Below are positions 13,976-16,287 of a stretch of 16,287 nucleotides of DNA, piece by piece. Under the pieces are notes generated by a model. That model made no database searches, was not told the DNA's origin, and saw nothing but the letters and a program-made list of their open reading frames with translations. The number at the start of each line of letters is the position of its first letter. Position 1 is the stretch's first letter. The position numbers and the translations under genes were made by a program. Source of the stretch: Acidobacteriota bacterium (GTDB lineage: Bacteria > Acidobacteriota > Blastocatellia > Pyrinomonadales > Pyrinomonadaceae); NCBI GenBank assembly GCA_023415725.1, contig JAEZJR010000059.1:1-16287 (forward strand), read 5' to 3'.

Positions 13976-16204
13976 CTAAGCCGGCCGCACACCGTTCTTC
14001 CCGGCGGTGTACATCTTGCCTTGGTAATTGATATTCCTCAATTCCGCGTTCGGGTCGAATTTGCCGAATTGCGGTTTCGCGGTGATCGTGCCGAAGAGGC
14101 CGGCGTTCACACCGAAGAGGGAATCGACGATCGGCTCCAGATAATTGCAGCCGGAAACGCACGCCCAGTCGTTGATGTAAGGCGGATCGGAAGGCGTCTT
14201 GATGGCACCGCCGTTCGCCTCCGGTGCGTGGAACGTCTCGGCGAAATTCGCCTGTGCGTACGGCCCCTGCATGCTCGACTTCGCAAGCCCCTTCATCCAG
14301 TCGAGGGCCATATCCGTTTCGCCGGCGACGTAGAGGCCGCTGAGGGCGAGTGCGGGCCATGAGCAGTACGCTCCGGTCCATTGGTGGTCCGGGCGGATGC
14401 TGAAGGTGACGTCGAGGTCCCTGGTCGACAACGCGCGCATCCAAGAAGGGGTCTTCAACTCCCGTTTGAAGAACTCAACCATTTCCTTCTTCTGCGTCGG
14501 CGGCATCAGGTCCCCGATGGTCATCAGCGTCACACCGAAATCGTAGCAGTGGTGAACCTCATTGTAGCTGCCATCGGGCAGGCGGCACTTCCAGATGCCG
14601 CGGCCGGGGACGTAGAGTTCCTGCACGCGTTTTCCAAGCTCCACAGCTTCGCGGCGGTAGCCCTCGGCGCGTGAGCGGTCGCCTTTGAACTCAGCGAGTT
14701 CGGCGGCGAAGCGGAGATTATGCACGTTAGCCGCGTTTAGGCCCGCGACCTCGTGCACATAAGACGAAACGGCCTCGAGCAGGTTCGTCACGCCGCCGTA
14801 ATCGGCAAGACCGTGCTTGTTAGTATCGAGAGCTCGCCAGTGTTCGGCGTAGGTCAGCAGAGTTTCGTAAACGGTTTTTCCGTTAACGACCTTGTCAAGC
14901 CACGCCTTGTCGCCGCTCCAACGCAGATACTCCTTGGCCATCCGGGACATCGCGTAATCGTTGACCGAATACCACGGCCCAACGCCCGCACCCGTGAGGA
15001 ACTCCGTACCGAAGTGCTTGTACACGTCGAGCTTCATCCACGTTTCCATCATCCGCTTGAGGATCTCGGGGTCGAGCATCGACAGCAGCATCGCGCTGAG
15101 GCTGATGTCCCAGAGGAACGTGGTCGTCTCCCAGTACCGCGGCATCAGCGTGACGTACGTGGTGCCGTAAACCGAGTGCGGCGTGGTGCGGCGGAAGTAA
15201 AGTGCACTCATTACGGCCGAGTGATAGATCCGCTTTACGTCGTCGTTCGTGGTTGTGAGCGTCGGCACGTGGCCGGAGAAGATCGAGTTGCCGGGCGTAA
15301 ATGCTGCCTTGAGTTGGGCGTTCCACTCATCGGTGGTCGCCTTCGCGACCGCGTCGAAGCTGTTCACGATCGCGTCGTATTCCTTCTGAACGGCGGCGGG
15401 CGATTCGCCGAGGGAATTCACGAATACGATCGAGGCGGATTCGCGCGGTGCGAGGTCGAATTCGTAAACGAGCCACGACGGCTCGATGGTCTTCGGCTTC
15501 GGCGATGAGCCCTGGAGGACGTAAGCCTCGGTATGCTTCGACTTGCACAGGACGGCGTTGCGGCCGTTATCGATCGTCCGCGTGTTGTCGTATTCGCCGG
15601 GGGAATAAGCGGCGTTCCACGGCTTCACGCTCTTCGTCGCGCCGCCGTTGATCGCGAGCTTGATCTCGGTCTTGCGGCGGGCCTTCGTCATGTTAGAAAC
15701 GGTGAGCTTCACGGCGACGCTCATCGTGCGGAAAGGAACGATGGTGGTGCTTTTGAGTTCGAGGCCGTTGTAAACGGAACGCCGCTCGACGCGGTCCGGC
15801 TGCCAGACGAACTCGATCGGGGTTTTGGTCGATGCGAAGTATTCACCGTCGACATACAGCACGCCGGTGAGCAACTCACCGCCCGCACCGAGCGGGGCGA
15901 CGTTCATCTCGCCCTGTGCGTACGGCGGGAATGCGATGCTGCGGACCGCCGCGACATCCATAGCGGCTTGTGCGCAGCCCCATTGATTCGTTAGCCCTGG
16001 CGGGTTGAACAGGTCGAGGAACTTGTGCGTCATCACGATCGAGCGCTGCGATTCGCACGTCGGGATGTCAGGCAGCGGAGCAACTTTCTGCACCGCCGTT
16101 ACCGCCGATTCGCCGGTCTTGCCTTCCGCGATCTGTATTGCTGCCGGCACTACGGCCGCCACAGAAATACCCTTCAGAAATTCTCTGCGTTTCATTTTGT
16201 CCAT
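13976..16204 (-). CDS. Tat-exported six-hairpin (alpha/alpha)6 glycoside hydrolase-like protein
   Basis: The protein is 742 residues. The N-terminus MDKMKRREFLKGISVAAVVP is a twin-arginine signal (RREFLKG), so the folded protein is exported by Tat. A beta-sandwich-like part (~60-290) is followed by a helical region (~325-690). Aromatic, acidic and WD-type motifs such as PRYWETTTFLWDISLSAMLL, GVGPWYSVNDYAMSRMAKEY, DHQWTGAYCSWPALALSGLY and DWACVSGCNYLEPIVDSLFG fit a six-hairpin glycosidase of the GH63/GH78/GH95 structural group. I cannot place it in a numbered family. It is the first gene seen in the cluster and should release sugars for the downstream enzymes. ATG 16204 has a GGAGG centred ~18 bp upstream, rather far; ATG 16195 is an alternative start. 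An 80-bp gap with a repeat separates it from the esterase gene. Confidence 0.75.
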   Translation of the reverse strand: MDKMKRREFLKGISVAAVVPAAIQIAEGKTGESAVTAVQKVAPLPDIPTCESQRSIVMTHKFLDLFNPPGLTNQWGCAQAAMDVAAVRSIAFPPYAQGEMNVAPLGAGGELLTGVLYVDGEYFASTKTPIEFVWQPDRVERRSVYNGLELKSTTIVPFRTMSVAVKLTVSNMTKARRKTEIKLAINGGATKSVKPWNAAYSPGEYDNTRTIDNGRNAVLCKSKHTEAYVLQGSSPKPKTIEPSWLVYEFDLAPRESASIVFVNSLGESPAAVQKEYDAIVNSFDAVAKATTDEWNAQLKAAFTPGNSIFSGHVPTLTTTNDDVKRIYHSAVMSALYFRRTTPHSVYGTTYVTLMPRYWETTTFLWDISLSAMLLSMLDPEILKRMMETWMKLDVYKHFGTEFLTGAGVGPWYSVNDYAMSRMAKEYLRWSGDKAWLDKVVNGKTVYETLLTYAEHWRALDTNKHGLADYGGVTNLLEAVSSYVHEVAGLNAANVHNLRFAAELAEFKGDRSRAEGYRREAVELGKRVQELYVPGRGIWKCRLPDGSYNEVHHCYDFGVTLMTIGDLMPPTQKKEMVEFFKRELKTPSWMRALSTRDLDVTFSIRPDHQWTGAYCSWPALALSGLYVAGETDMALDWMKGLAKSSMQGPYAQANFAETFHAPEANGGAIKTPSDPPYINDWACVSGCNYLEPIVDSLFGVNAGLFGTITAKPQFGKFDPNAELRNINYQGKMYTAGKNGVRPA

Positions 16205-16244
16205 GATCTGGTTCGATGCACCTCCGGCAAGATCCTCGGAGGGC

Positions 16245-16275
16245 CCTCGTTGCGTCCTTAGCGAGCTTTGCGTGG
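16245..16275. repeat. TTGCGTCCTTAGCG-type degenerate repeat upstream of the glycosidase gene
   Basis: On the plus strand CTCGTTGCGTCCTTAGCG is followed by AGCTTTGCGTGGA, so a TTGCGT word appears twice with an AGCG between. On the minus strand it reads as degenerate CGCAAAG/CGCTAAG/CGCAACG units. This resembles widespread intergenic 'cgcaaagacgcaaagg' repeats as I remember them. A 10-bp palindrome GAGGGCCCTC (16239-16248) touches its edge. It lies in the leader or promoter region of the glycosidase gene. Confidence 0.5.
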
Positions 16276-16287
16276 AATATCATTTTC

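Noticed and set aside
14753..15508. 251-codon plus-strand open frame
   Set aside because: It is antisense to the glycosidase-like gene and rich in Arg/His/Val without motifs.

Overview
This window looks like chromosome from an environmental bacterium. The GC content is moderately high and genes are tightly packed, with ATGA-type overlaps. The combination of soluble chemosensory proteins, PAS/HEAT proteins and a secreted sugar-catabolic cluster is compatible with Acidobacteriota (Blastocatellia-like). That assignment rests on style and gene mix rather than a marker gene, so it is moderate to low confidence. I see no rRNA, tRNA, CRISPR array, transposase or phage gene.

Left half (1-7192, minus strand): a chemosensory operon, read from right to left as cheY, cheA, cheW, a methyl-accepting protein, a PAS-HEAT protein, and the first ~33 codons of cheR cut by the window edge. 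Spacing is -4 to +17 bp throughout, so it is one transcription unit. No protein has a membrane segment, so the system should work in the cytoplasm. The receptor is unusual. It has no sensor domain, and its coiled-coil hairpin is about 300 residues per arm, roughly twice common lengths. The membrane-distal part is built of 28-residue (four-heptad) modules. In the C-terminal arm an E-Q pair recurs every 28 residues, eight times. Sensing is probably supplied by the PAS-HEAT protein, or enters through CheA/CheW.

Middle (7193-8693): a 247-bp AT-rich divergent control region with two inverted repeats, then a plus-strand cytoplasmic PAS histidine kinase (HisKA_3/NarX-like). Its PAS domain belongs to the same unusual subtype as the one in the PAS-HEAT protein, which suggests the kinase and the chemosensory array read a related signal. 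No NarL-type partner is present.

Right half (8695-16204, minus strand): a six-gene sugar/sugar-acid cluster. In transcription order it encodes a Tat-exported six-hairpin glycosidase-like protein, a secreted alpha/beta hydrolase, a glucarate-dehydratase-type enolase-superfamily enzyme, a secreted DUF4185/DUF5005-like beta-propeller protein, an FAH-family hydrolase and a short-chain dehydrogenase. Dehydratase + SDR + FAH hydrolase is the chemistry of the 2,4-diketo-3-deoxy sugar-acid route (as for L-fuconate or L-rhamnonate). Here, however, the dehydratase carries the glucarate-dehydratase active-site pattern, so the substrate is open. The exported enzymes would release or deacylate the sugar outside the cytoplasm.

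The gaps in the right half hold three different short repeat/palindromic elements (12967-13010, 13905-13963, 16245-16275), whereas the left-half operon has none.
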